From positions 186,001-250,000 of the forward strand of contig CBDCOD010000025.1 in assembly GCA_965219665.1 (NCBI GenBank): a stretch of 64,000 bases of DNA, read 5' to 3'. This document shows, in pieces, positions 16,538 through 26,066 of the stretch. The notes beneath the pieces were generated by a model. It was not told the origin of the DNA. It searched no databases and worked only from the letters and a program-made list of their open reading frames with translations. The first letter of the stretch is position 1; each line of letters opens with the position of its first letter. This stretch comes from CBDCOD01 sp965219665 (GTDB lineage: Bacteria; Pseudomonadota; Gammaproteobacteria; CAKMZV01). A program made the position numbers and the translations under genes.

Positions 16538-18370
16538 ATGTCTCAGCAAAATGATTTTACACAAAACCTGAATAAGGTTTATGGTTTATATGCTGGCGGA
16601 TTCTTAGTATTTGTCGCGCTCATGGCTATCTTAGATAGTTTGGGTTTTAGTGAAGATACTATTAGCTATGGTTTTGTAGGATTCACCATCTTAATTTATG
16701 CTTTAATTGGTGTCCTTTCGCGAACCACACAGGTTAGTGAATACTATGTTGCAGGTCGCTCAGTTCCTGCCGTATACAACGGTATGGCAACGGGTGCTGA
16801 CTGGATGTCAGGTGCATCATTTGTCGCGATGGCGGGTGGTATATTCTTTAAAGGATATGGTTATACAGCGCTTTTAATCGGCTGGACCGGCGGTTACGTA
16901 TTGGTTGCCTCACTATTGGCGCCTTATCTGCGTAAATTTGGCGCATATACAGTGCCTGACTTCTTAGGAGCTCGTTACGGTGGTAATGGTGCACGCTTAG
17001 TGGGTGTATTGGTATTGGTCGTGTGTTCATTAGCATACGTAACTTCTCAGATCAATGCAACAGGTACTATTGCTTCTCGTGCATTTGGTGTTCCATTTGA
17101 AGTAGCGGTATTCTTAGGCTTGGCAGGCATCTTGGTCTGTTCTATGCTCGGCGGAATGCGTGCGGTAACTTGGACACAGGTTGCGCAGTACATCGTGCTG
17201 ATTTTTGCCTATGTTATGCCTGTTATTTGGCTCTCTATTATTTGGGGTCATGGTCCAGTTCCTCAGTTGTCTTACGGCGGTTTATTGCAGGATATTGCAC
17301 GAATGGAAGCTGAAAATGGTTTAGGTACGGCTGCGTATCAGAAGGCTTCTTCTGCATTTAAGGGCGTTGCTGCTATTTCTACTCCACACTGGCAACCAGC
17401 TGAAGGTGGCGTAGCTCTATGGAAGTACATGACACTGATTTTCTGCTTGATGGCAGGTACAGCGTCCTTGCCACACGTACTGATGCGCTTCTTCACGACT
17501 CCATCTGTTAAACAAGCGCGTTTGTCAGTTGCATGGTCACTATTGTTCATTTTCTTGTTGTATTTCACCGCTCCAGCATTGGCCACATTTGCTAAATTCA
17601 ACTTCTTGGAAAATTTGGTTGGCATGAAAGCGGCTGCATTAGAGTCTGCTAACTGGTTTGCTCGCTGGAAGGAAGTTCAGTTTGTTGACTTCAAAGATGT
17701 GAATCGTGATGGCTTGGTTGGCATGGGTGAATTGATGATTCGTGCTGATGTCGTTGTGTTGGCAACACCTGAAATGGCAGGTCTTCCTTACTGGGTGTCT
17801 GGTTTGGTTGCTGCAGGTGGTTTGGCTGCCGCTTTATCTACAGCAGATGGTCTATTGTTGGCGATTGCTAATGCGTTGTCGCATGATCTGTACGGCAAAA
17901 TCATCAATCCAGAAGCTTCAACTGCAAAACGTCTTATCGTTGCACGTGTTTTACTGGTGGCTGTTGGTATTTTTGCCGCTTACATCGCTGCGGCACGTTT
18001 GACAGGTATTCTTGGTGGTGTCATTTGGGCATTCTCATTTGCTGCATCAGGCTTGTTTATCCCATTAGTGCTTGGTGTATGGTGGAAGCGTGCGAATAAG
18101 CAAGGCGCCATTGCTGGTATCTTAGCAGGCTTTTTAACAGGTAGTTTTTACTTGTATTACCTGAAAGGTATGGGTGGCGATCCTATTTTGCATCTTGATC
18201 ACTTACGCTTTGGTATCGTAGGTATGTTTGTGTGCTTGGTTGTGATGGTGGCTGTCTCTTTGCTAACTGATCCACCTTCACAGGAAATTCAAGATATGAT
18301 TGATGAAATTCGTTATCCGGTTGGTGAAACGATTGTTGATCAAATGAATGCGAAGGCAATGAAGACTTAA
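16538..18370 (+). CDS. Sodium:solute symporter (SSF), ActP-like large subunit
   Basis: A 610-residue protein with about thirteen membrane segments. The SSF core has the GRSVPAVYNGMATGADWMSG segment near residue 75, typical of ActP-like members paired with DUF4212. A hydrophilic insert of about 60 residues (about 350-410) includes a DVNRDGLVGMGEL stretch resembling an EF-hand-like calcium loop. It has an AAGGAG ribosome site. Relatives import acetate or other short organic acids with sodium. Here it may supply acetate or another island substrate, but the substrate is not visible in the sequence. Confidence 0.85.
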   Translation: MSQQNDFTQNLNKVYGLYAGGFLVFVALMAILDSLGFSEDTISYGFVGFTILIYALIGVLSRTTQVSEYYVAGRSVPAVYNGMATGADWMSGASFVAMAGGIFFKGYGYTALLIGWTGGYVLVASLLAPYLRKFGAYTVPDFLGARYGGNGARLVGVLVLVVCSLAYVTSQINATGTIASRAFGVPFEVAVFLGLAGILVCSMLGGMRAVTWTQVAQYIVLIFAYVMPVIWLSIIWGHGPVPQLSYGGLLQDIARMEAENGLGTAAYQKASSAFKGVAAISTPHWQPAEGGVALWKYMTLIFCLMAGTASLPHVLMRFFTTPSVKQARLSVAWSLLFIFLLYFTAPALATFAKFNFLENLVGMKAAALESANWFARWKEVQFVDFKDVNRDGLVGMGELMIRADVVVLATPEMAGLPYWVSGLVAAGGLAAALSTADGLLLAIANALSHDLYGKIINPEASTAKRLIVARVLLVAVGIFAAYIAAARLTGILGGVIWAFSFAASGLFIPLVLGVWWKRANKQGAIAGILAGFLTGSFYLYYLKGMGGDPILHLDHLRFGIVGMFVCLVVMVAVSLLTDPPSQEIQDMIDEIRYPVGETIVDQMNAKAMKT

Positions 18371-18393
18371 TTGAATTAGGTCTATTCTCAAAA

Positions 18394-18420
18394 ACGCCCT
18401 GCTTTTGCAGGGCGTTTTTT
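18394..18420 (+). terminator. Rho-independent terminator after the symporter
   Basis: A perfect 9-bp stem (18394-18402 with 18407-18415), a TTTT loop and a run of six T make a textbook terminator just after the symporter stop at 18370. It marks the end of the sulfonate island transcripts. Confidence 0.92.
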
Positions 18421-18433
18421 ATGGAGAGTTAAT

Positions 18434-18772
18434 ATGAATCCAGTAGATATTTATCCATTACCTATATTAGTTGTAGACTATATATTGGGTGCTATTATGT
18501 GGACGCTTATTGCACGCTCGGTCTTTGATCTATTTTTTGCATCGCACAATGATATGGTTATCATTAAGGTTTTTCGCCAGTTAACCTCGCCTATCATAGG
18601 GGGATTTAATAGGATAACCCCCAGATTTTTAGCCCCTTTTCTTATACCACTGTATGTTGCGTGGTGGTTCTATATGGTGCGTTTCTATATTATTCCATTG
18701 ATATTTGTTGGGGAGATAGGCATGCTTTCTTTTCCTTTGGAAAGTGCGTTGGGTAGTTTTTTCAGGCTATAA
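18434..18772 (+). CDS. Small YggT-like membrane protein
   Basis: A 112-residue protein with two to three hydrophobic segments (about 8-32, 65-83, 86-96). The phrase RQLTSPIIGGFNRITPRFLAP (about residues 49-68) resembles the conserved part of YggT proteins, whose role is not firmly established. A GGAG ribosome site precedes the ATG. It lies between the symporter terminator and proA and has no clear partner. Confidence 0.65.
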   Translation: MNPVDIYPLPILVVDYILGAIMWTLIARSVFDLFFASHNDMVIIKVFRQLTSPIIGGFNRITPRFLAPFLIPLYVAWWFYMVRFYIIPLIFVGEIGMLSFPLESALGSFFRL

Positions 18773-18938
18773 CTCAAAGCGTAGCACAGAAAGCACATGA
18801 GAGCTATCTTGTATAATAGAGCATTAGACTGAAAATTACAATTTTTACTCAACTTTGAAAGGTGATTCGCTAAGTGGGAGTGCTTGGGTGGAGCACAAAG
18901 GGTAAAATTGTCAATTCAAACGCTTACTATTATTTTTT

Positions 18939-20195
18939 ATGAATAATTTACACCACTATATGCAAGAGTTAGGGCAGCGCGCTCGACAGTCTGCTAAGAT
19001 AATCGGTTTAGCATCGTCTAAGCAGAAAAATGCAGCGCTTATGGCGATTGCTGATGCTATTAGAAAAAATGTTCAAACTATTCTATCTGCTAATGCGTTA
19101 GACTTAGAAGCGGGTCAAAAAAGTGCGCTCAGTGATGCTTTGTTAGATCGCTTGGAGTTAAACAGTGCGCGCATAGAGGCAATGTGTGAAGGACTGGAAC
19201 AGGTGGCGCTATTGCCAGACCCAGTAGGCACTATTGATCAGTTATCAATGCGTCCTTCGGGCATTCAGCTTGGGAAGATGAGAGTGCCTCTTGGTGTTAT
19301 TGCTATTATTTATGAGTCACGCCCTAACGTGACCATAGATGCTGCTGCATTGTGCTTGAAGTCAGGTAATGCGTGTATATTAAGAGGGGGCAAAGAGGCA
19401 GCGCACTCTAATCAAGCTATTGCGTTATGCATCCAGCAAGGCTTGGAGTACGCTGATCTAGATGCCGATATTGTTCAAGTGGTAAGTCGTATTGATCGGG
19501 AGCTGGTCAAGCATTTGGTTCAGGCTAAAGAGTGGGTGGATGTTGTTATTCCACGTGGAGGAAAGGGTTTGATTGAGCATATAGCAGGTCAGGCTAGCGT
19601 TCCAGTTATTAAGCATTTAGATGGCATCTGTCATGTATATATTGATGCGATAGCTAATGTGGAAAAAGCAATTAGTATCGCCTTTAATGCCAAGACTCAC
19701 CGGTACGGTGTCTGCAATGCTATGGAGACATTATTGGTACATCGTGATATAGCACAGCATATATTACCAAACTTGATTGACAAATATCAGCAAAAAGGCG
19801 TTGAGGTACGAGGTTGTACTATTACGCAGCAATTTGTGACAGTGGAAAAAGCCAGTGTTGCAGATTGGAGCACTGAGTACCTTGCTCCTATCGTATCAAT
19901 TAAGGTCGTAAAAGATATTGAGGAGGCGGTTGAGCATATTGCCTTGTATAGTTCGGGGCACACTGAGGCGATTGTCAGTGAAGATTATTCGGCGGTGCGT
20001 TATTTTATGCGTGCAGTTGATTCTGCTTCAGTTATTGCTAATGCTTCTACACGCTTTGCAGATGGCTTTGAGTATGGCTTAGGTGCTGAAATTGGTATTA
20101 GTACGGATAAATTTCATGTTCGCGGGCCAGTAGGTTTAGAAGGATTAACTAGTCAGAAGTATGTTGTATTTGGTGACGGGCAGATTCGGCAGTAA
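18939..20195 (+). CDS. proA: Gamma-glutamyl phosphate reductase ProA
   Basis: A 418-residue aldehyde-dehydrogenase-fold enzyme with catalytic C259 in the RYGVCNAMETLL segment. It reduces gamma-glutamyl phosphate to the semialdehyde in proline synthesis. Length and start match the family. The partner proB is not in this window. It heads a run with nadD, rsfS and rlmH, a common arrangement. A TATAAT-like element at 18812 is the only promoter hint upstream, and no strong ribosome site is visible. Confidence 0.95.
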   Translation: MNNLHHYMQELGQRARQSAKIIGLASSKQKNAALMAIADAIRKNVQTILSANALDLEAGQKSALSDALLDRLELNSARIEAMCEGLEQVALLPDPVGTIDQLSMRPSGIQLGKMRVPLGVIAIIYESRPNVTIDAAALCLKSGNACILRGGKEAAHSNQAIALCIQQGLEYADLDADIVQVVSRIDRELVKHLVQAKEWVDVVIPRGGKGLIEHIAGQASVPVIKHLDGICHVYIDAIANVEKAISIAFNAKTHRYGVCNAMETLLVHRDIAQHILPNLIDKYQQKGVEVRGCTITQQFVTVEKASVADWSTEYLAPIVSIKVVKDIEEAVEHIALYSSGHTEAIVSEDYSAVRYFMRAVDSASVIANASTRFADGFEYGLGAEIGISTDKFHVRGPVGLEGLTSQKYVVFGDGQIRQ

Positions 20196-20306
20196 ATGCA
20201 CGCTCAGAGGATGCTTGATGTATTACAACGGGTTGCCAAGTTAAAACGTATTTTTGCACAATTCTAAATGGCAATGGTCTTATAGTGGAGTCTTTGCTTT
20301 AAGTGT

Positions 20307-20975
20307 ATGCTGATGCAGAACCGGACAGTACGTTTATATCTTGGAGGTAGTTTTGATCCTGTTCATATAGGTCATCTGCAGTTAGTACATCATTTGCAAA
20401 ATCAGATTGCCGCAGATTATAGCTATTTTTTGCCGTACTCGGCATCTTCGTATAAGACACCGTATTTAAGTGCGTCAGTGCGGGTTGCACTACTACAGAT
20501 TGCCACTAATCAGAGCTCAATTTATTCAGATATATTGATAGATGAGCGTGAACTAGTTATGCAGCGTGTAACCTATACAGTGGATACTGTTCGTACATTA
20601 CGGCAACAGTATGTGCATGATTCAATTATATTTGTTATGGGGTGGGATGCCTTTCAGTCCATTCATTGCTGGAAAGAGTGGCATAAAATTATAGATATGG
20701 TTAATTTGGTAGTAGTGCCACGTCTGCCGTTTTGTTCACAGCTAAATTCAGTTGTGGATAATTTTTTTAAGAGTAGATGGTGCGATGTGTCTGCATTGAG
20801 ATCCTATATGTCTGGGAAGATAGCTCGTTTGGATGTGCCTATTCCGACAGTGAGTTCATCACAAGTGCGTGACTGGATAGAACAAGGAGAGCGTACAATG
20901 TTGCAGAAATATGTACCATCAGCCGTTTTACACTATTTGGAAGAAAATGTTTATGGAACCAGCGTTAGTACGTAG
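20307..20975 (+). CDS. nadD: Nicotinate-nucleotide adenylyltransferase NadD
   Basis: A 222-residue nucleotidyltransferase with the GGSFDPVHIGH motif (residues 13-23) and the C-terminal TVSSSQVRDW signature (ISSTxIR type). It makes nicotinate adenine dinucleotide from NaMN and ATP in NAD synthesis. ATG 20307 and ATG 20313 are both possible starts. The end overlaps rsfS by 23 bases, which suggests coupled translation. Confidence 0.94.
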   Translation: MLMQNRTVRLYLGGSFDPVHIGHLQLVHHLQNQIAADYSYFLPYSASSYKTPYLSASVRVALLQIATNQSSIYSDILIDERELVMQRVTYTVDTVRTLRQQYVHDSIIFVMGWDAFQSIHCWKEWHKIIDMVNLVVVPRLPFCSQLNSVVDNFFKSRWCDVSALRSYMSGKIARLDVPIPTVSSSQVRDWIEQGERTMLQKYVPSAVLHYLEENVYGTSVST

Positions 20976-21270
20976 TATAGTTGAGAAATTAGAAGATTTA
21001 AAGGGAAGCAACATTAGTGTGTTGCCCGTAGGGCATTTATGTGATTTTGCAGACTGGATGGTGGTGTGTACAGGTCGTTCCTCAAGGCATGTTTGCGCTA
21101 TGGCTGATGTACTTGCAGAATATTTAAAGCCGTCAACAGGTATTGCTCCATCTGTGGAAGGAAAGGAAGGTGGAGAGTGGGTGCTGATTGATGGAGGGCT
21201 GGTAATCGTACATTTAATGCAGGCGGATACACGTCAACTCTATGCTTTGGAGCATTTGTGGGCATCATAG
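20953..21270 (+). CDS. rsfS: Ribosomal silencing factor RsfS
   Basis: A 105-residue protein of the RsfS/Iojap family, with the core CDFADWMVVCTGRSSRH and the later GGEWVLIDGGLVIVHLM. It binds ribosomal protein L14 and blocks subunit joining when nutrients are scarce. The ATG at 20953 gives the usual N-terminus; ATGs at 20911 and 20947 would add unusual residues. It overlaps nadD and rlmH, as in many bacteria. Confidence 0.92.
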   Translation: MEPALVRSIVEKLEDLKGSNISVLPVGHLCDFADWMVVCTGRSSRHVCAMADVLAEYLKPSTGIAPSVEGKEGGEWVLIDGGLVIVHLMQADTRQLYALEHLWAS

Positions 21271-21698
21271 TTTTAGCAGTGGATAAAAAGCCACCTGCAT
21301 ATGTGCAGACTGCAACAGATATATATCTAAAGCGGCTTAACGTGACACCTTATACCTCAAAATTAATAGAAATTGCCAGCAGTAATAAAGCTACAGAAGC
21401 AAAAGGGCTATTTGGAAAAGTGCCACAAAAGGCAATAATCATTGCTCTTTGTGTGAGTGGGCAGACGATGGATTCACTTGTTTTTTCTCGCTGGTTACGG
21501 CAACGTATAGATAGTGGTCTAACCCCCTGTTTTATTATCGGTGGTGCAGATGGTTTAGAGGATGCTGTGCTTGAGCGAAGTGCTTATAAACTATCTCTAT
21601 CACCTATGACTTTGCCACATGCTTTAGCGCGTGTTGTGCTATTTGAGCAATTGTATCGTGCTATGACCTTAGCGCATAATCACCCGTATCATCATTAG
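21258..21698 (+). CDS. rlmH: 23S rRNA pseudouridine-1915 N3-methyltransferase RlmH
   Basis: A 146-residue SPOUT methyltransferase with the SAM-knot motif FIIGGADGL and the C-terminal MTLPHALARVVLFEQLYRA, ending in PYHH. It methylates pseudouridine 1915 of 23S rRNA. The start is GTG at 21258 inside the rsfS end, with GGAG six bases upstream; no ATG alternative exists near it. It is slightly shorter than the 155-residue E. coli enzyme. Confidence 0.93.
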   Translation: MGIIVLAVDKKPPAYVQTATDIYLKRLNVTPYTSKLIEIASSNKATEAKGLFGKVPQKAIIIALCVSGQTMDSLVFSRWLRQRIDSGLTPCFIIGGADGLEDAVLERSAYKLSLSPMTLPHALARVVLFEQLYRAMTLAHNHPYHH

Positions 21699-21706
21699 GC
21701 TTTGCT

Positions 21707-24700
21707 ATGGTTGGACGTTGGTTAGGCTTTTTTGTTATTATTAGTTCAGTCATTTTACTGCTATTAAGTAGTTTAGTTATTAGTGCACGGGTTATGACAA
21801 CCTGGGTAAAAGAAAACCCTATTGCAATGCGTCTTTGGCTGCATGAATGGGCAGGAATCGATATTCATTACGAAAAGGCAACATTCAAAACACAGTTTAA
21901 TCATTGGGTATTGCAGTTGGAGAACGCAAATATTCAAATGGAAGCGGGAACGTTAAGTGTTGATTACTTGGACCTCAATTTATCATGGTTTCCCAATTTT
22001 TTAGGCACGGAATTTTCTAGTGCTAATTTGCAGGGCGTGCAACTGCGTCTACATAATGAAAACGAGCCTCAAACAGCTCCAGATATACAGGCGCTTGCTG
22101 CGTTATATAGTCGCTGGGATACATTTTTTGATTTGTTGTCAGACTGGAAATGGGTTCATATTGATGATGTGGCTGTTTTCAGCCATGATAAGAGCTGGGC
22201 ATTGAATATTCCCAAAATTTATTATGAGGATTTGATATCGCCTGATTTAGAGTTCGTGTTTTCTTTTCATAATAAGCAAGGGGATGAGGTTAAATCAGTT
22301 GATTTCTCAGCAAAAAAAACGCACCAAAATAGATGGGTTTTTTTAGGGGAAATTCCTGCTGTACGCATAGGCCCGCAATTTAGTTTAGAGCATATTACTG
22401 TTAATGGAGAGTTCAGTGAACTACAACAGCAGGCAATCCTATTTATGGATGGAGGTAAAGTACAGTATGGCTCGCATACGCAGCCTATTCAGGCCATGTT
22501 GGAATTAGATGGAAATGTAGCCTCTATACAGAATGCGCGTATTGGGGATGCTTATTTTAGGGGAGTAACTGTACACTATGATTTCGAAACCATTAAAGTG
22601 GCACTCCAACCTCAGGAATTAGAAGGCTTAGATACGCTTTTGCATCATGTAGGGCTAGTGGATGCTACTCATAATGTATCTGGTAGGATGAATGCGTTAG
22701 GCATTGAATGGAATTTTGCGCAGCAACAGTTTAGTGGGCTGTATCTTAAAGCAGAGGATATACGTCTAAGCACCAAAAATGGGCAGCCTGTTGTGGGACC
22801 ATTGACTATGGAGTGGGAACATGGTTTAGATAAGGGGAAGTGGAGCCTTACCGGTTCACAAGTACAGTTGCATATTCCAGGAGTGTATAAAGAGCTTAGA
22901 GTAATTCCCGAAATGCTCATTAGTGGAGAGATTGACGGATTGTTGGTTGAATTGGATGCGGCGCATATTGAAAAATCTGAAGTTATAACGGATTTGGGCA
23001 CAGCAGTAGAGCTGGAGGGCATGATTAGCCAGATGGCAAGTAGCCCCACTATTGATGTAGAAGTACGTATTAATCGTATGAGTGTGGAGGAGGCAAAAAA
23101 ATGGATGCCTGACCAAATAATGAATGCTAGTGCATATAACTGGATACACCAGAATTTAATTGTAGGCACTGTGCAAGATTTTTCTTTCAGGGTAAAAGGG
23201 ACTCCTGAAAGCATTGCTACAGAAAGTCACCCTGATCATCATTTAGAGGTGGCATTAGAGCTTACTGGTGCTCAAATGACGCCACTTTTAAATTGGCATA
23301 AGATTGGCTTTCAGTCTGGCAAATTGCGCTATTTTAAGAATCAATTAGGTATTCATATCCCCCAAGCGCGTACCCAGCGTATTAATTTGAGTTCAATGCA
23401 TATTTCCTTAGATAATCGCATACTGCCATCAAGGTTAAAAATACATGGGTTATTAGATGCAGATGCAGAGGCGGCACAAACCTATATAGAGAAAGGTCCT
23501 TTGGCGTCAACATTGGGCATAGAGGAGTTAGTAAAAAATAGTACACTCACAGCCGGGAATATTCATATGGAGCTTGTAATGGATGTACGCCTTGATGATG
23601 ACGACCCACAAAAAACGATAGTGAATGGCCATATGGATTGGGAAAAGGCAAATTATCATATTTATGAACAACCGCTTCAGCGTATAGATGGTCGCCTTAC
23701 TTTTATAGATTCTAATGTGTATGCTCAAGAAGTAAAAGGATTTTGGCTTGATCAGCCATTTGTATTGGATATTTTTCCACAAGAGGTGCGCACAGATGCA
23801 AGCACCAGTCAGAGGATGGTTGTGCAAGGTTTTTTTGACTGGAATCCTTCTCAGTGGATTCCGCAGGTATCTGGAACATCTAGTATTTCTATTCGTTTTG
23901 ATATCCCACAGCAAGGAGGGGTAGTTGACCTGACAGTTCAAGGAGGGATGCAAGGAATTACGAGTTTCTTGCCTATTCCGCTCAATAAAGCTCGAAACGA
24001 TATTTTGCAGTTGAGCGTATATGCTCAGATGAGCAGTAGGGCTACGGTAGTACGTGGCGATATACATAATTTAGTGCACTGGAATATTTATAAAGATGCA
24101 GTGGAAGATAATAAAACCTGGGTGCAGGTATCTCTGGGTCAGGCAACATTTCCTGATAAGCCTATAGCTGGATCTATGCAGGTTGCCGTTGATCTGCCTT
24201 TAGTATCAGTCAATCGCTGGCAGGGCTTCTATGATGCGCTCAAAAAACATGCTGCTTTCAAAGGGGAAGGGGTATCATGGCTTCCTTCACGTAGCCTGGT
24301 TGATATTAGTGCTAATAAGTTGCGTTATGCAAATCACGGATTTAATGCTGCAAAAGTGCAGGCTGTGTATATTAAGGGAGGCTCTTGGGATGCACAGGTG
24401 AGTAGTGAAGAGTTAGTGGGGCGTATTGTATCTAGCGAAAATGGGAGTCTCTTAGATGTTCAGTTAGATAAGTTTTCAATTAAACAGCAAAATACTAATT
24501 GCGCAAACCCAAGTCCTGAATGGGAGAAGTTTAGTCTGAGTATAAAGGATTTTGTGCGTGATGGAGAACGAATAGGGTCACTCAACGCTTTAATGCATAG
24601 AAATGCAGATAATATTGATATTCATCAGTTAGAGATTACTAATGGTGAAACAAAGTTGCTGGCTAAGGGAGAATATAGTTTAACCCGTGCAGTGGCACAA

Positions 24701-25321
24701 TTTGATTTTAATGCAAAAGGAAAGAGGTTGCTGGATGTTGCCAGCTTAGTGGAGTTGGATTTAAAGGCATTTCAAGCCGAGAAGGTGGAGGTGATGGGTA
24801 ATTTGAAATGGTCGGGGTCACTATATTGTACGAATGCTAAAAAAATAGAAGGCAACATAGTTGCCAAATCTGACAAAGGTGTGGTTAAGAATGCTAGCCC
24901 AGGCTTGGGGCGCTTGCTGGGATTACTTAATATGCGTTCTTTAGTCAGGCGCCTTAACTTAGATTTATCTGATGTCATAGCCCCTGGATTGTCTTTCGAT
25001 ACTGCTGAGATTTCCATGCGTTTTACAAACGGTAAGATGTTCTTTGATAAGATAGATATTGTTGCTCCTGCAGCAGATATTTCTATGGAAGGGCAAAGTG
25101 ATAGTAATTTGAGAGTGCATGATTTTAGAGCCTTAGTAACACCGCGCTATTCAGATTCATTGGTATCGCTATATGCTTTATTAGGTGTTACATCACTACC
25201 AGTCGGTATTACGGCATTAGCAGCAGGTGAGTTATTTAATTTATCGGGTGGCAGTGAAGCTTTGACTGAGGTTTACCTTGTTAAAGGGAGTTGGGATAAG
25301 CCTAATATAAAGGCAGAATAG
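21707..25321 (+). CDS. yhdP: YhdP/AsmA-like envelope lipid-transport protein
   Basis: A 1204-residue protein with one N-terminal membrane anchor (about residues 5-30) and a long beta-rich periplasmic part made of repeated amphipathic strands. The C-terminal AsmA-like stretch includes FDTAEISMRFTNGKMFFDKI. YhdP-type proteins bridge inner and outer membranes and take part in phospholipid transport to the outer membrane. Length is close to the usual 1250-1270. It follows rlmH by eight bases. Several other large AsmA-like proteins exist, so the YhdP name rests on architecture. Confidence 0.82.
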   Translation: MVGRWLGFFVIISSVILLLLSSLVISARVMTTWVKENPIAMRLWLHEWAGIDIHYEKATFKTQFNHWVLQLENANIQMEAGTLSVDYLDLNLSWFPNFLGTEFSSANLQGVQLRLHNENEPQTAPDIQALAALYSRWDTFFDLLSDWKWVHIDDVAVFSHDKSWALNIPKIYYEDLISPDLEFVFSFHNKQGDEVKSVDFSAKKTHQNRWVFLGEIPAVRIGPQFSLEHITVNGEFSELQQQAILFMDGGKVQYGSHTQPIQAMLELDGNVASIQNARIGDAYFRGVTVHYDFETIKVALQPQELEGLDTLLHHVGLVDATHNVSGRMNALGIEWNFAQQQFSGLYLKAEDIRLSTKNGQPVVGPLTMEWEHGLDKGKWSLTGSQVQLHIPGVYKELRVIPEMLISGEIDGLLVELDAAHIEKSEVITDLGTAVELEGMISQMASSPTIDVEVRINRMSVEEAKKWMPDQIMNASAYNWIHQNLIVGTVQDFSFRVKGTPESIATESHPDHHLEVALELTGAQMTPLLNWHKIGFQSGKLRYFKNQLGIHIPQARTQRINLSSMHISLDNRILPSRLKIHGLLDADAEAAQTYIEKGPLASTLGIEELVKNSTLTAGNIHMELVMDVRLDDDDPQKTIVNGHMDWEKANYHIYEQPLQRIDGRLTFIDSNVYAQEVKGFWLDQPFVLDIFPQEVRTDASTSQRMVVQGFFDWNPSQWIPQVSGTSSISIRFDIPQQGGVVDLTVQGGMQGITSFLPIPLNKARNDILQLSVYAQMSSRATVVRGDIHNLVHWNIYKDAVEDNKTWVQVSLGQATFPDKPIAGSMQVAVDLPLVSVNRWQGFYDALKKHAAFKGEGVSWLPSRSLVDISANKLRYANHGFNAAKVQAVYIKGGSWDAQVSSEELVGRIVSSENGSLLDVQLDKFSIKQQNTNCANPSPEWEKFSLSIKDFVRDGERIGSLNALMHRNADNIDIHQLEITNGETKLLAKGEYSLTRAVAQFDFNAKGKRLLDVASLVELDLKAFQAEKVEVMGNLKWSGSLYCTNAKKIEGNIVAKSDKGVVKNASPGLGRLLGLLNMRSLVRRLNLDLSDVIAPGLSFDTAEISMRFTNGKMFFDKIDIVAPAADISMEGQSDSNLRVHDFRALVTPRYSDSLVSLYALLGVTSLPVGITALAAGELFNLSGGSEALTEVYLVKGSWDKPNIKAE

Positions 25322-25406
25322 CCAGAGGTTATTGCATTAGTGATTTCCCCTGTTTTCTGCATGTTGCATATGCAATATTGTTTTTAGTAATGTTTATTTG
25401 GAGTTA

Positions 25407-26066
25407 ATGCCATATATGGATATAGTTGCCGTTCTATTGCCTGGATGGAGTATGCCTGATATGGTGTATCACTCGCTTCTTGCACGCTATTCCAGTATAC
25501 AGATTATACCACTGCCTTACTGTAAAAATGTATGCGAAGGTGTGGATGGCTTGTTACAGAAAGTCCCCAAAGGGGTTGATGTTATTGGACATTCTTTAGG
25601 GGGAAATTGGGCAATAGAATTGTTAAAAAGACAACATGTTCATCGTGTGTTTTGTGTAGGCACTAACCCACAGTTTGTAGCAGATGATGCTTCTATGGGA
25701 TGTCTGCCAGCAGAGTTTGAGAAATTGCAGAAAGGGTTTGAAAAGAATGCAGAAACTGCTTTAAGAGCATTTGATAGGCAGAATCAGTTGTCTATTAACA
25801 GAGAGGTAATGTGCTCGAATATGGCGCAGCAGTTAGGGAATGGACTGAGTCATTTGCGAGCACTCAATAGTTGGGATTTTTTGAGGAGCGACGCTAAGAA
25901 TATAACATTATGCTTCGGTCGCTATGATAGGCTAGTACCTTATTCTCTGGCTGCTTATGCAGCGCATTTTGCTTGCGGTGTTTCAGTTGTGGCAGGTGAG
26001 TATGGTCATATACCATTTGGTGACTGCAGATTTGATCAAGAGTTAGACCAGTGGCTAAGCGCTTAG
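25407..26066 (+). CDS. bioH: Pimeloyl-ACP methyl ester carboxylesterase BioH
   Basis: A 219-residue alpha/beta hydrolase. The nucleophile S63 lies in GHSLGG, an acid residue in FGRYDRLVP and the histidine in GEYGHIPFG. The segment GTNPQFVADD is typical of BioH. It removes the methyl group from pimeloyl-ACP methyl ester, ending the BioC-BioH route to biotin. ATG 25407 is used because GGAG lies four bases upstream; TTG 25398 is less likely. It is shorter than E. coli BioH (256). It overlaps bioC by 16 bases. Confidence 0.88.
   Translation: MPYMDIVAVLLPGWSMPDMVYHSLLARYSSIQIIPLPYCKNVCEGVDGLLQKVPKGVDVIGHSLGGNWAIELLKRQHVHRVFCVGTNPQFVADDASMGCLPAEFEKLQKGFEKNAETALRAFDRQNQLSINREVMCSNMAQQLGNGLSHLRALNSWDFLRSDAKNITLCFGRYDRLVPYSLAAYAAHFACGVSVVAGEYGHIPFGDCRFDQELDQWLSA

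Noticed and set aside
22669..24067. Two long minus-strand frames (181 and 179 codons) inside the yhdP-type gene
   Set aside because: The plus-strand gene is continuous over 1204 codons with consistent beta-rich protein; the antisense frames show no motif.
25364..25375. TTGCATATGCAA palindrome followed by a T run after the yhdP-type gene
   Set aside because: The 12-bp palindrome has no loop and cannot make a good terminator hairpin; it may be chance in AT-rich DNA.
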